Source of the DNA: JAFEBO01 sp050730655
Lineage (GTDB): Bacteria; Planctomycetota; Phycisphaerae; Phycisphaerales; UBA1924
DNA: 64,000 bases
Assembly: GCA_050730655.1 (NCBI GenBank)
Contig: JBOHNL010000021.1
Location: 29,574 to 93,573, forward strand
Direction: 5' to 3'
The notes below the pieces were generated by a model, which saw only the letters and a program-made list of their open reading frames with translations, searched no databases and was not told the origin of the DNA. This document shows positions 1 through 7,768 of this stretch, piece after piece. A program made the position numbers and the translations under genes. Position 1 is the stretch's first letter; every line of letters starts with the position of its first letter.

Positions 1-357
1 ATCCCCGGCCGCTCGACGGGCGTGCTGTGCGGGGTGTGCAACGTGCGGGGAGAGTTGCTGCTTTGCGGAGATCTGCGGCGGTTGCTCGGATTGCCTGCTC
101 GCGCGGCTGAAGCCAACACATCGAATGACGCGCTGCGGACGATGGTGATTGGGCCGGCGAGCGCGAGCTGGGCGTTCGAGGTGGATGCGCTGCACGGAAT
201 TGGGAGGATCAATTCGTCGGCGCTGGCGACGGCGCCGCTGACGGTGGAACATGCGCTTGGCGCGTTTGTCGCGGGGCTGGCGGAAGTCGATGGAAAGGCT
301 GTCACGGTGCTGGACGGCGAGAGAATCCTGGCGGGATTCAAGGCGGCGCTTCTATGA
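1..357 (+). CDS. CheW-like adaptor, 5' end outside the window
   Basis: The reading frame is open from base 1 and begins inside the protein, so the N-terminus is missing. The first residues (IPGRSTGVLCGVCNVRGELL) match the CheW signature in which Ile-Pro is followed by a Val-x-Asn-x-Arg-Gly turn. CheW couples chemoreceptors to the CheA kinase. The stop overlaps the start of the next gene (ATGA), and that gene is a CheA hybrid kinase, which makes this the WspD-like CheW of a Wsp-type array. An internal GTG at 22 could be mistaken for a start, but the homology continues upstream of it. Family call is firm; the exact role is inferred from context. Confidence 0.85.
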   Translation: MPGRSTGVLCGVCNVRGELLLCGDLRRLLGLPARAAEANTSNDALRTMVIGPASASWAFEVDALHGIGRINSSALATAPLTVEHALGAFVAGLAEVDGKAVTVLDGERILAGFKAALL

Positions 358-2702
358 GCACGGGCATGAGCGATGAGGGCGGCTTTGCCGGCGTTTCGCT
401 GCTCGAGCTCTTCAAGCTGGAGGCGGAAGCACACTGCGCGGCGTTGACCGAAGGGCTGCTTGCGCTCGAGAAGTCGCCGGGCGACACCTCCGCGGTCGAA
501 CCCTTGATGCGGGCGGCACACTCGATCAAGGGCGCGGCGCGGATTGTCGGGTTGGACGTTGTTGTCACGCTCGCGCACGTGATGGAAGAATGTTTTCTCA
601 ACGCCAAGAGCGGGCGCGAGGCATTGAACGCGGGGCGGGTCGATCAGCTTCTGCGCGGGGTCGATGTGCTTGCGGAGCTTCGAGCGATCTCGGAATCGGA
701 ACTCGCGCCGTGGACCGCGACAAATGCCGGGCGGATCGATGCGTTGGTTGCGGAGTTGAAAGCGCCGGTCGCGGCTGCATCTGCTGCCGCACCTGCGACC
801 GCCCCACTTCCTCCAGTTGCTCCTGCCGCCCCGCAAACCGTTGCGGCACCGGGGGCTTCTCCAGAAGCGTCGAAAGTTTCAGTTCCTCCGGCCCGTGAAG
901 CGCCATCAGAAAACAGCTCGGCGAGCGTGCGCGTTGCGTCGGACGTGCTGAATCGAATGCTGTCGCTGGCGGGCGAGGCGACGGTGGAAGCGGCCCGGAT
1001 GCAATCGCTTCGGGTCTTGTCGGATGGACTTCGAGCGCGAGAGCGATCGGTCGAGAATGGGCTTGAATCGCTACGGGAACGAGTGCACGAGTCGCGTCGG
1101 GACGAAGGCCGAAGTGGGAGCATCAGGGGCGGACGGGCGGATGAACAGGTTGATGCGTGGCTGGAGACGCTCGGTGCCGAGACCGGTAAGTTGCGGGGTG
1201 CGGTGGTCGAGCACTCGGCGCGCTTCGACGAGACGATGAGGCGGGTCGAAGAGCTTTCGGGGGCGCTCTACACCGAGGTGCTTCGTAGCCGCATGAGGCC
1301 GTTCGCGGAGGGTGCGACGGCGTTCCCGCGGATGGTCCGCGATATTGCGCGGCAACTGAACAAGAACGTCGATTTCCAATTGCAGGGCGCGGGCGTAGAA
1401 GTGGATCGCGAGATCCTGCAGAAGCTCGAGTCGCCCCTGACGCACATGATCCGCAACAGCCTGGATCATGGCGTCGAGCCGGAAGCAGATCGCATCGCGA
1501 AGGGGAAGGCGCCGAAGGCGACTATTAAGCTGATTGCGAGACACCAGAGCGGAATGCTCGTGGTTGAAGTACAGGACGACGGCGCCGGGATCGACCCCGA
1601 AGCGATCCGGCGAAAGGTCGTTGAGCGGAAGATGGTCGATTCGGAGACGGCGGCGCGGCTGACGAGACCGGAACTGATGGAGTTTCCGTTCCTGCCCGGA
1701 TTCTCGACGAAGCAGGCGGTGACGGAGATTTCGGGACGGGGCGTCGGGCTCGATGTGGTGATGTCGATGGTGCAGGAGGTTTCGGGCACGATCACGCTCG
1801 AGTCGGAGCCGGGTCGGGGGACGCGGTTCGTGATGCGGTTGCCGGTGACGCGGTCGGTGCTTCGCGCGGCGCTCGTGCGGATCGGCGGGCAGTTGTTTGC
1901 GGTGCCTCTGGCGCGGCTGCATCGCGTGGCGCTTGTCGCGCGCGAGGATGTGACGCCGGTGCAGGGACGTCAGCAGTTCACGCTGGATGAGCAATCGGTC
2001 GGTCTTTTGCGGGCGAGCGACATGCTGGGGGGCGACGAGCCCTCGGCGAACAGCGCCGCGCTTTCGGTGCTGGTGATTGGCGGACGCAACGACGAACTGT
2101 GCGGGCTGATCGTTGATGAGGTGTGCGGCGAAGAAGATCTGGTGATTCGGCCGCTGGATGCGCGGCTGGGGACGGTGGCGCATATCTCTGCCGCGGCGAT
2201 TCGGGCGGATGGAGTGCCGGTGTTTGTGGTCGATGTCGATGACTTGCTGCGATCGGTGAAGCAGCTTCTGCAAGAGGGCCGTCCGCTCGGAGTTGCGACG
2301 AGGACTGCGGAATCGATGCGATCGGCGCGGCGGCGGGTGCTGGTGGTCGATGACTCGATCACGGTGCGCGAGGTGGAGCGGCAGCTGCTGCAGCGGCGCG
2401 GGTATCACGTCGAAGTCGCGGTGGATGGGAAAGAGGGTTTGAACGCGCTGAAGGCGGGGAAATTCGATTTGCTGGTGACGGATGTGGATATGCCGCGGAT
2501 GACGGGGATTGATCTGATCCGTGCGCTGCGGAAAGAGCCGCGGTTTGCGGATTTGCCGGTGATCATCGTGTCGTATAAGGATCGCGAAGAGGATCGGATG
2601 GCGGGATTGGATGCCGGCGCGAATGCGTATCTGACCAAGAGCAGTTTCCATGACGATTCGCTGATACGGATGGTGGAAGATCTGATCGGAGCGCCGGCGT
2701 AA
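354..2702 (+). CDS. CheA-type hybrid histidine kinase with C-terminal receiver (WspE-like)
   Basis: A 782-aa cytoplasmic kinase. In order: an Hpt domain with the phosphorylatable His56 in RAAHSIKG; a Pro/Ala-rich linker (about 130-190); a CheA dimerisation region; an HATPase domain with the N box NSLDHGVEP and G boxes DDGAGID and GRGVGLDVV; a CheW-like regulatory domain; and a C-terminal receiver with acidic pair VVDDS and phospho-acceptor Asp in LLVTDVDMP. The CheA-REC architecture with CheW before it and CheB after it is that of WspE and other array kinases that control development or c-di-GMP rather than flagella. It overlaps the upstream gene by ATGA and the downstream one by TAATG, so the operon is translationally coupled. 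Substrates are probably CheB and the two response regulators downstream. Confidence 0.93.
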   Translation: MSTGMSDEGGFAGVSLLELFKLEAEAHCAALTEGLLALEKSPGDTSAVEPLMRAAHSIKGAARIVGLDVVVTLAHVMEECFLNAKSGREALNAGRVDQLLRGVDVLAELRAISESELAPWTATNAGRIDALVAELKAPVAAASAAAPATAPLPPVAPAAPQTVAAPGASPEASKVSVPPAREAPSENSSASVRVASDVLNRMLSLAGEATVEAARMQSLRVLSDGLRARERSVENGLESLRERVHESRRDEGRSGSIRGGRADEQVDAWLETLGAETGKLRGAVVEHSARFDETMRRVEELSGALYTEVLRSRMRPFAEGATAFPRMVRDIARQLNKNVDFQLQGAGVEVDREILQKLESPLTHMIRNSLDHGVEPEADRIAKGKAPKATIKLIARHQSGMLVVEVQDDGAGIDPEAIRRKVVERKMVDSETAARLTRPELMEFPFLPGFSTKQAVTEISGRGVGLDVVMSMVQEVSGTITLESEPGRGTRFVMRLPVTRSVLRAALVRIGGQLFAVPLARLHRVALVAREDVTPVQGRQQFTLDEQSVGLLRASDMLGGDEPSANSAALSVLVIGGRNDELCGLIVDEVCGEEDLVIRPLDARLGTVAHISAAAIRADGVPVFVVDVDDLLRSVKQLLQEGRPLGVATRTAESMRSARRRVLVVDDSITVREVERQLLQRRGYHVEVAVDGKEGLNALKAGKFDLLVTDVDMPRMTGIDLIRALRKEPRFADLPVIIVSYKDREEDRMAGLDAGANAYLTKSSFHDDSLIRMVEDLIGAPA

Positions 2703-3736
2703 TGCGGATCGCGATCGTGAACGATCTGAAGCTCGCGGTGGAGGTGCTGCAGCGCGTCGTGGCGGCGATACCCGGCGCCTCAGTGGCGTGGATCGCGGAA
2801 GATGGAAAGCAGGCGGTCGAGAAATGCGCGCAAGATCGACCGGACTTGATCCTGATGGACATGCTCATGCCGGTGATGAACGGCGTGGAGGCGACGAGGC
2901 GGATCATGGCGGCGACGCCGTGTCCGATCCTGGTCGTGACGGCAACGGTTGAGGGCAATTCGAGCAAGGTATTTGAGGCGCTCGGCGCGGGCGCGCTCGA
3001 TGCGGTCGAGACGCCGGGGCTCGGCGCAAACGGCACGGTGGAGCGGGCGGAATCGCTCATTCGCAAGGTACAGATGATCCGGATGATCGCGGGCGGGAAC
3101 GATGCGGGCGCGAACTCCAGTGTTGCGCTCGGACCGGCAGAAACGCATTTGCCGACGCCGTCGATGGTGGCGATCGGGGCGTCAACGGGTGGGCCGCTGG
3201 TGCTGGCGAAGGTGTTGAAGGCGCTGCCTCGGCCGACAAAGTGGCCGGTGGTGATTGTGCAGCACGTGGATACTCAGTTTGCGGCGGGATTGGCGTCGTG
3301 GCTGAGTTCAGAGACAGGGCACATGATCCGCATCATCACTCCTGACGAAAAGCCTGCACCGGGCCGGATCGCGCTGGCAGCGACGGGCGACCATCTGATT
3401 CTGAATCACCGCGGGAACCTGGTGTATACGGAAGATCCGAAAGAGGCGGCTTTTCGGCCGTCGGTGGATGTGTTCTTTGAGTCGCTGACCGCGCCGCTGG
3501 TGGCGCGGGGTGTTGCCGTGGTGCTGACGGGAATGGGGCGCGACGGGGCGATCGGGATGGGGAAGCTCAAACGGGTAGGCTGGCACACGATCGCGCAGGA
3601 TCGCGAGAGCAGCGTGGTGTGGGGGATGCCGGGGGCGTGCGTGGAAACGGGCGCTGCGATTGAGATGCTCAGCGCGAATGACATTGGTGCGGCGATTGTC
3701 CATGCGATGGAGAAGAAAGGCGCGGGACGGGGATGA
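2702..3736 (+). CDS. cheB: CheB chemoreceptor glutamate methylesterase (WspF-like)
   Basis: The N-terminal receiver (about 1-120) has its phospho-acceptor Asp in LILMDMLMP. The C-terminal methylesterase domain (about 155-340) carries the catalytic Ser in IGASTGGP, the His in VQHVD and the Asp in TGMGRDG, so the enzyme looks intact. CheB demethylates (or deamidates) receptor glutamates when phosphorylated by CheA and gives the array adaptation. The 344-aa length is normal. It starts within the stop of the kinase gene and its own stop overlaps the next ATG. No CheR or receptor is visible here; in a Wsp-type operon they would lie upstream, beyond the window edge. Confidence 0.94.
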   Translation: MRIAIVNDLKLAVEVLQRVVAAIPGASVAWIAEDGKQAVEKCAQDRPDLILMDMLMPVMNGVEATRRIMAATPCPILVVTATVEGNSSKVFEALGAGALDAVETPGLGANGTVERAESLIRKVQMIRMIAGGNDAGANSSVALGPAETHLPTPSMVAIGASTGGPLVLAKVLKALPRPTKWPVVIVQHVDTQFAAGLASWLSSETGHMIRIITPDEKPAPGRIALAATGDHLILNHRGNLVYTEDPKEAAFRPSVDVFFESLTAPLVARGVAVVLTGMGRDGAIGMGKLKRVGWHTIAQDRESSVVWGMPGACVETGAAIEMLSANDIGAAIVHAMEKKGAGRG

Positions 3737-4878
3737 GCGAACAGACGGCGCACTTTGATACGGCAAGCGACGACGCGATTGTGCTGCTCGTGGATGATCA
3801 GTTGATCATCGGCGAAGCGGTGCGCCGGATTCTCGCGGGGCAGAGCGGGGTGAAGTTTCACTTCTGTCAGAATGCGGGCGATGCGCTCGCGACGGCGGCT
3901 CGCGTCGGGCCGACGGTGATTCTGCAGGACCTGGTCATGCCGGGAGCGGACGGGCTGGATCTCGTCAAGCAGTATCGCGCGCAGGAAGCGACGAAGCAGA
4001 CACCGATCGTCGTTCTGAGTTCAAAGGAAGAGGGGCAGACCAAGGCGCAGGCGTTTGCCAACGGGGCGAACGATTACATCGTAAAGTTGCCGGACGCGGC
4101 GGAGCTGATCGCGCGGATCCGGTATCACTCGGGTGGATATCGCGCTCAGGTGCGGGCACGGGCGTTTGCAGACTCTGAGCGGCGGCGGCAGATCGCGGAG
4201 CGCAAGGCGGAATCGGTGAACGCGAGGAACACCTTGATTTTCGCGCTCGCAAAGCTGGCGGAAAGTCGGGATACGGATACGGGGCTGCACCTCGAGCGCA
4301 TCGCGGCGTACAGCAGAGTGCTGGCGGAGCAGTTGCGGGCGACGATGCCGGAACTGACGGACGAGTGGATCATGAATCTGCAGCTTGCGTCTTCGCTGCA
4401 CGACATCGGGAAGGTGGGGATTCCGGATGCGGTGCTGCTCAAGCCCGGAAGATTGACGCCGGAAGAGCGTCTGGAGATCGAGAAGCATCCGGGGATCGGC
4501 GCGGACGCTTTGAACGCGATCCTGGCGCGGCAGCCGGGCGATGAACTGCTCCGAATGGCGCGGAATATTGCAGCGAACCATCACGAGCGGTGGGACGGAG
4601 CGGGCTATCCGAAGAAACTGAAATCGGAGAACATTCCGCTGGAGGCGCGGATCGTGAGCGTGGCGGATGTGTACGACGCGCTGACATCGAAGCGAGTCTA
4701 CAAGCCCGCGATGCCGCACGAAGAGGCGGTAACGATGATTGTGGGCGGGCGGGGGACGCAGTTTGATCCGGTGGTGGTCGATGCGCTGCAGCAGTGTGAG
4801 TCGGTGTTCCATCTTGCGGGCAAGCAATTCCATGATGAAGAGGCGGCGAAACAACCGAGCAGCAAAGGTGCGGCATGA
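3733..4878 (+). CDS. Response regulator with WspR-type receiver and HD-GYP phosphodiesterase output
   Basis: A 381-aa protein. The receiver (about 15-135) has LLVDDQLIIGEAVRR, phospho-acceptor Asp in ILQDLVMPGADG and a conserved Lys in DYIVKLPD; these stretches closely resemble the receiver of WspR. A helical linker leads to an HD-GYP domain (about 165-360) with HDIGKVGIPD, the downstream His residues of ANHHERWDG, and GAGYP, all intact, so c-di-GMP hydrolysis is the expected activity. In classical Wsp systems this slot holds a GGDEF diguanylate cyclase, which has the opposite activity. It overlaps cheB by ATGA and the next gene by ATGA. Phosphorylation by the operon's CheA is inferred from position. 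Confidence 0.92.
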   Translation: MSEQTAHFDTASDDAIVLLVDDQLIIGEAVRRILAGQSGVKFHFCQNAGDALATAARVGPTVILQDLVMPGADGLDLVKQYRAQEATKQTPIVVLSSKEEGQTKAQAFANGANDYIVKLPDAAELIARIRYHSGGYRAQVRARAFADSERRRQIAERKAESVNARNTLIFALAKLAESRDTDTGLHLERIAAYSRVLAEQLRATMPELTDEWIMNLQLASSLHDIGKVGIPDAVLLKPGRLTPEERLEIEKHPGIGADALNAILARQPGDELLRMARNIAANHHERWDGAGYPKKLKSENIPLEARIVSVADVYDALTSKRVYKPAMPHEEAVTMIVGGRGTQFDPVVVDALQQCESVFHLAGKQFHDEEAAKQPSSKGAA

Positions 4879-6050
4879 ACCAGCCCAATGACCAGTGCGT
4901 CGTGCTGCTCGTCGATGATCAATTGATCATCGGAGAAGCGGTGCGGCGAATACTCGCGCCTCAACAGGGGATCACGTTTCACTTCTGCCAGAAGGGGCAG
5001 GACGCCGTTGCCATGGCGGGGAAGTTGAAGCCGACTGTGATCCTGCAAGATCTGGTGATGCCAGACGCGGATGGGTTGGACCTGGTGCGGGCGTATCGAG
5101 AACAAGTGGCAACACTCTTGACGCCGCTGGTTGTGCTCAGCTCAAAGGAAGAGGGCGCGACGAAGGCCGAGGCGTTTGCGCGCGGCGCCAATGACTACAT
5201 CGTGAAGCTGCCGGACCCGGCGGAGCTGGTGGCGCGTGTGCGGTATCACTCGCGCGGGTATTTGTCGCTGCTGCAACGAAACGAGGCTTTTAATGCGCTG
5301 CATGCGAGTCAGGCGGCGCTGGCGCATGAACTGCATAAGGCGGCGGAGTATGTGCAATCACTCCTGCCGGCGCCGATGAAGAGTCCGCTGACCATTGACT
5401 GGAAGTTTGTTCCGTCGGCATCGCTGGGCGGAGACTGCTTTGACTATTTCGCGATTGATGACGATCACGTTGCGATGTATCTGCTCGATGTGTGCGGACA
5501 TGGCGTGGGCCCCGCGCTGCTGGGCGTTTCGGCGATGAACTCGGTGCGGACGAGCAGCATGGGCGGCGCGGATTTGCACAGCCCATCGAGCGTGCTGGCG
5601 CGGCTGAACTCGATGTTCCCCATGGGGACGCACGGCGGGATGTTCTTTACGATCTGGTACGGGGTGTTCTGCCGGAGCAAGCGGACTATTTCGTATTCGG
5701 GAGGCGGGCATCCGCCGGCGATGTTGATCGAGCGCGGCGCGAGCGGGAATGTGATGCGCGAGCTTGAGTGTCCGGGACCGCCGATCGGCGTCGTGCCGGA
5801 TGTGGCATTTGAAACGCTGCGGGTGGAGGTGCCGCGGAATGCGTCGCTGTTTTTGTACAGCGATGGCGCGTTCGAGGTCTTCCCGACGCCGGGCAAGGTC
5901 TGGGGCGTGGAGGGAATTCACGAGTTCATGAAGGCGCAGGATGTGTCGACGGCGAGATGCCTTGAAAGGCTTTTTGAGAAGGTCAAGTCGATGACAGAGA
6001 CCGAAGTGCTGGCGGACGATTTTTCGGCGATGCTGGCGCAGCTGGGGTGA
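4875..6050 (+). CDS. Response regulator with WspR-type receiver and PP2C (RsbU/SpoIIE-like) phosphatase output
   Basis: A 391-aa protein whose receiver is a near-paralogue of the one in the preceding gene (LLVDDQLIIGEAVRR, ILQDLVMPDADG, NDYIVKLPDP). A short coiled linker precedes a PP2C-type Ser/Thr phosphatase domain (about 170-390) with the metal-binding residues of GGDCFDYF, LDVCGHG, YSDGAFE and the terminal DDFSAM. Such receivers fused to RsbU-like phosphatases usually act on anti-sigma-factor antagonists, that is, on a partner-switching cascade. No antagonist or anti-sigma gene lies next to it in this window. It is the last gene of the chemosensory operon; 118 bases separate it from a tRNA. 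Confidence 0.92.
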   Translation: MNQPNDQCVVLLVDDQLIIGEAVRRILAPQQGITFHFCQKGQDAVAMAGKLKPTVILQDLVMPDADGLDLVRAYREQVATLLTPLVVLSSKEEGATKAEAFARGANDYIVKLPDPAELVARVRYHSRGYLSLLQRNEAFNALHASQAALAHELHKAAEYVQSLLPAPMKSPLTIDWKFVPSASLGGDCFDYFAIDDDHVAMYLLDVCGHGVGPALLGVSAMNSVRTSSMGGADLHSPSSVLARLNSMFPMGTHGGMFFTIWYGVFCRSKRTISYSGGGHPPAMLIERGASGNVMRELECPGPPIGVVPDVAFETLRVEVPRNASLFLYSDGAFEVFPTPGKVWGVEGIHEFMKAQDVSTARCLERLFEKVKSMTETEVLADDFSAMLAQLG

Positions 6051-6168
6051 GGGCGTGGGTGCGGGTAAGACTGCGGGGAATTGCGCACAATCGCGGGCAA
6101 AAACAAGTCGGGATGCGTGACCGGATGTGATTGCCAAAGGCGGTCGAGTTACCTACGGTTGGCCCTCA

Positions 6169-6243
6169 GGCCCCGTCGTCTAGCCTGGTCTAGGACACCA
6201 CCCTTTCACGGTGGGGACATGGGTTCGAATCCCATCGGGGTCA
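6169..6243 (+). tRNA. tRNA-Glu (UUC anticodon)
   Basis: A complete cloverleaf can be folded. The acceptor stem is GGCCCCG pairing with CGGGGTC (one G-T pair). The anticodon stem CCACC/GGTGG encloses loop CTTTCAC with anticodon TTC. The T arm is ATGGG-TTCGAAT-CCCAT. The 3' CCA is not encoded; the base after the acceptor is A followed by TTGC. It reads forward and stands alone between the chemosensory operon and the lipid-acyltransferase genes. Confidence 0.96.
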
Positions 6244-6334
6244 TTGCTTCGATTTCGCCGGATGCGACGCGGAGCGCATTTCTGCGGCGCGTTTGGCGTT
6301 GATGGCATTTCTCAAACGTCGCCATTCAGATCCA

Positions 6335-6973
6335 TCAGACAATCGAGCGCGAATCCAATCGTTCTCTCAGGATGGCGTGGAGCCGCACGATTTCGCTGAG
6401 GAATTCGCGTTCCAGTTCGTCCGGGTCGCCTCGCGGGACTAGCGGGGGACCGTAGATCATTCCGTAGCGAACATGGCGGAGAGGCAGCCAATTGACGAAT
6501 CCGCGGTACTCGGCGGAGTTCAGGATGACACACGGAACGACGGGTGCTTGAGAAAGCTCTGCGATTCGGCCGAGGCCTTTGCGGATTCGCCCGGTTTGCA
6601 CGAGGGAATCGGCGCCGCTGTGGATGCCGCCTTCTGGAAACATGCCGACGGCTCGGCCTGCGGCGAGTCGATCCAGAATCGTGCGAACGGTTTTGGGATC
6701 AGCGCGCGAGCGATCGAGCGGAAACGCGTTCATGTTTCCGTAGAACCATGCCATCATGGGATTGCGAAAAACCTCCGTGACGCTGACGAAATCAACAAGT
6801 CGGGGGGTGTGGCGAATCAGAAGGGGCACATCAAAGGGGCTCTCGTGAGTTGAGGCGATTATCAGCGGACCGGAAGTCGGTACAAACTGCGCATCGATGA
6901 CGATGGGTCGCGAACTTACGAAGAACACGCCTGTTCCGACGAAGCGAACAGCTCGGTAGAAGAGATCACTCAT
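6335..6973 (-). CDS. PlsC-like 1-acyl-glycerol-3-phosphate acyltransferase family protein
   Basis: About 212 aa. Block I of the acyltransferase family is H43-ESPF-D48 (HX4D) and block III is FPEGG, so the catalytic site looks intact. The family moves acyl chains from acyl-ACP or acyl-CoA onto glycerophosphates or other hydroxyls at the inner membrane. The ATG at 6973 (MSDLFYR) is preferred over the ATG at 6991 because it overlaps the previous stop by only 8 bases. It lies downstream of a second PlsC-like gene on the same strand. Similar acyltransferases occur in aryl-polyene clusters, where they may attach the pigment to a lipid; the neighbouring cluster makes that plausible, but general phospholipid synthesis is possible. 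Confidence 0.82.
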   Translation of the reverse strand: MSDLFYRAVRFVGTGVFFVSSRPIVIDAQFVPTSGPLIIASTHESPFDVPLLIRHTPRLVDFVSVTEVFRNPMMAWFYGNMNAFPLDRSRADPKTVRTILDRLAAGRAVGMFPEGGIHSGADSLVQTGRIRKGLGRIAELSQAPVVPCVILNSAEYRGFVNWLPLRHVRYGMIYGPPLVPRGDPDELEREFLSEIVRLHAILRERLDSRSIV

Positions 6974-7673
6974 GCGAATTTCCGAATTCATACGAATCGC
7001 GGAGGCCGCACTCGTTGATGATTTGGCGATAGGAAGTTCTAAACTCGGCGCACAATCGATTCGCCAGTTCGGCTCGATCGCGGCGGTTGTTCGTGCGAGA
7101 TGCCGGGGGGATAACGGGTCGCCCGAAGGCGGTCCAGATTCGCCCGCGCTTGAATGGAAGCCAGGGTCCGATGCGGTCGAGTGTCTCGGTGCCGAGCATC
7201 ACGACGGGGAGAATCGGTATTTGAGTGCGGATTGAAATTGTGCACACACCTTGGCGGATGGGGCCGCCACGTACGGCCGACAGATTGCCTTTGGTGACTC
7301 CGCCCTCCGGAAAGATGCCCACGAATTCGCCGCCTTTGAGCAGATGAATCGCTCGGCGCACGGCGGGAAGGGCGAAGCCAGTTCGCTCAACCGGGAACGC
7401 GCCGCACACATCGAGACACCATGCCCCGGGCCGGGTTTTATAGAATTCCGTTCGGGCCATCCAGCGAATCGGGCGATCGAGCAAAACGCTGATGAAAACC
7501 GGCTCAAGATTGCCGTGATGGGTCACCGCCAGCAGCATCGGACCGGCATGTGCCGCACGCTCGCCGTGAAGGACGACTTCGTTGATGCATAACTTTTTTA
7601 TCACGTTGCAGATGCGTCGACCAATGGCGTACGTGGGAGCGTGCATCGGGCGTCGATGGTATCGTAAATGCAT
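6966..7673 (-). CDS. PlsC-like acyltransferase with HX4E active-site variant
   Basis: A 235-aa acyltransferase with block I reading THHGNLEP. With the proline aligned, the catalytic pair is H52-x4-E57, so Glu takes the place of the usual Asp. FPEGG of block III is present. HX4E is normal in the LpxL branch but less usual in PlsC-like proteins. ATG at 7673 is the first start; an ATG at 7646 (MHAPTYA) is also possible. Its 3' end overlaps the next acyltransferase gene. It is divergent from the GT2-DUF2062 gene, with fewer than 100 bases between. A role in acylating the aryl-polyene head group is an inference from position. Confidence 0.8.
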   Translation of the reverse strand: MHLRYHRRPMHAPTYAIGRRICNVIKKLCINEVVLHGERAAHAGPMLLAVTHHGNLEPVFISVLLDRPIRWMARTEFYKTRPGAWCLDVCGAFPVERTGFALPAVRRAIHLLKGGEFVGIFPEGGVTKGNLSAVRGGPIRQGVCTISIRTQIPILPVVMLGTETLDRIGPWLPFKRGRIWTAFGRPVIPPASRTNNRRDRAELANRLCAEFRTSYRQIINECGLRDSYEFGNSHE

Positions 7674-7768
7674 GGGGTTGGACCCCCGGTGTATGCTGGA
7701 CCGCGTTCACCGTCACTGATCTTTGTGTGTTTGCCAAATGGGTTTGAAACTTGGGGCGTACGCAAGGC

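Noticed and set aside
1071..2651. Long open frame of 526 codons antisense to the CheA kinase gene
   Set aside because: His/Arg-rich translation with no domain; it is the mirror of GC-biased codons in a well-supported kinase gene.
4021..4854. Minus-strand frame of 277 codons opposite the HD-GYP gene
   Set aside because: Shadow of a firmly identified gene; composition is Arg/His-rich and lacks a start signal.
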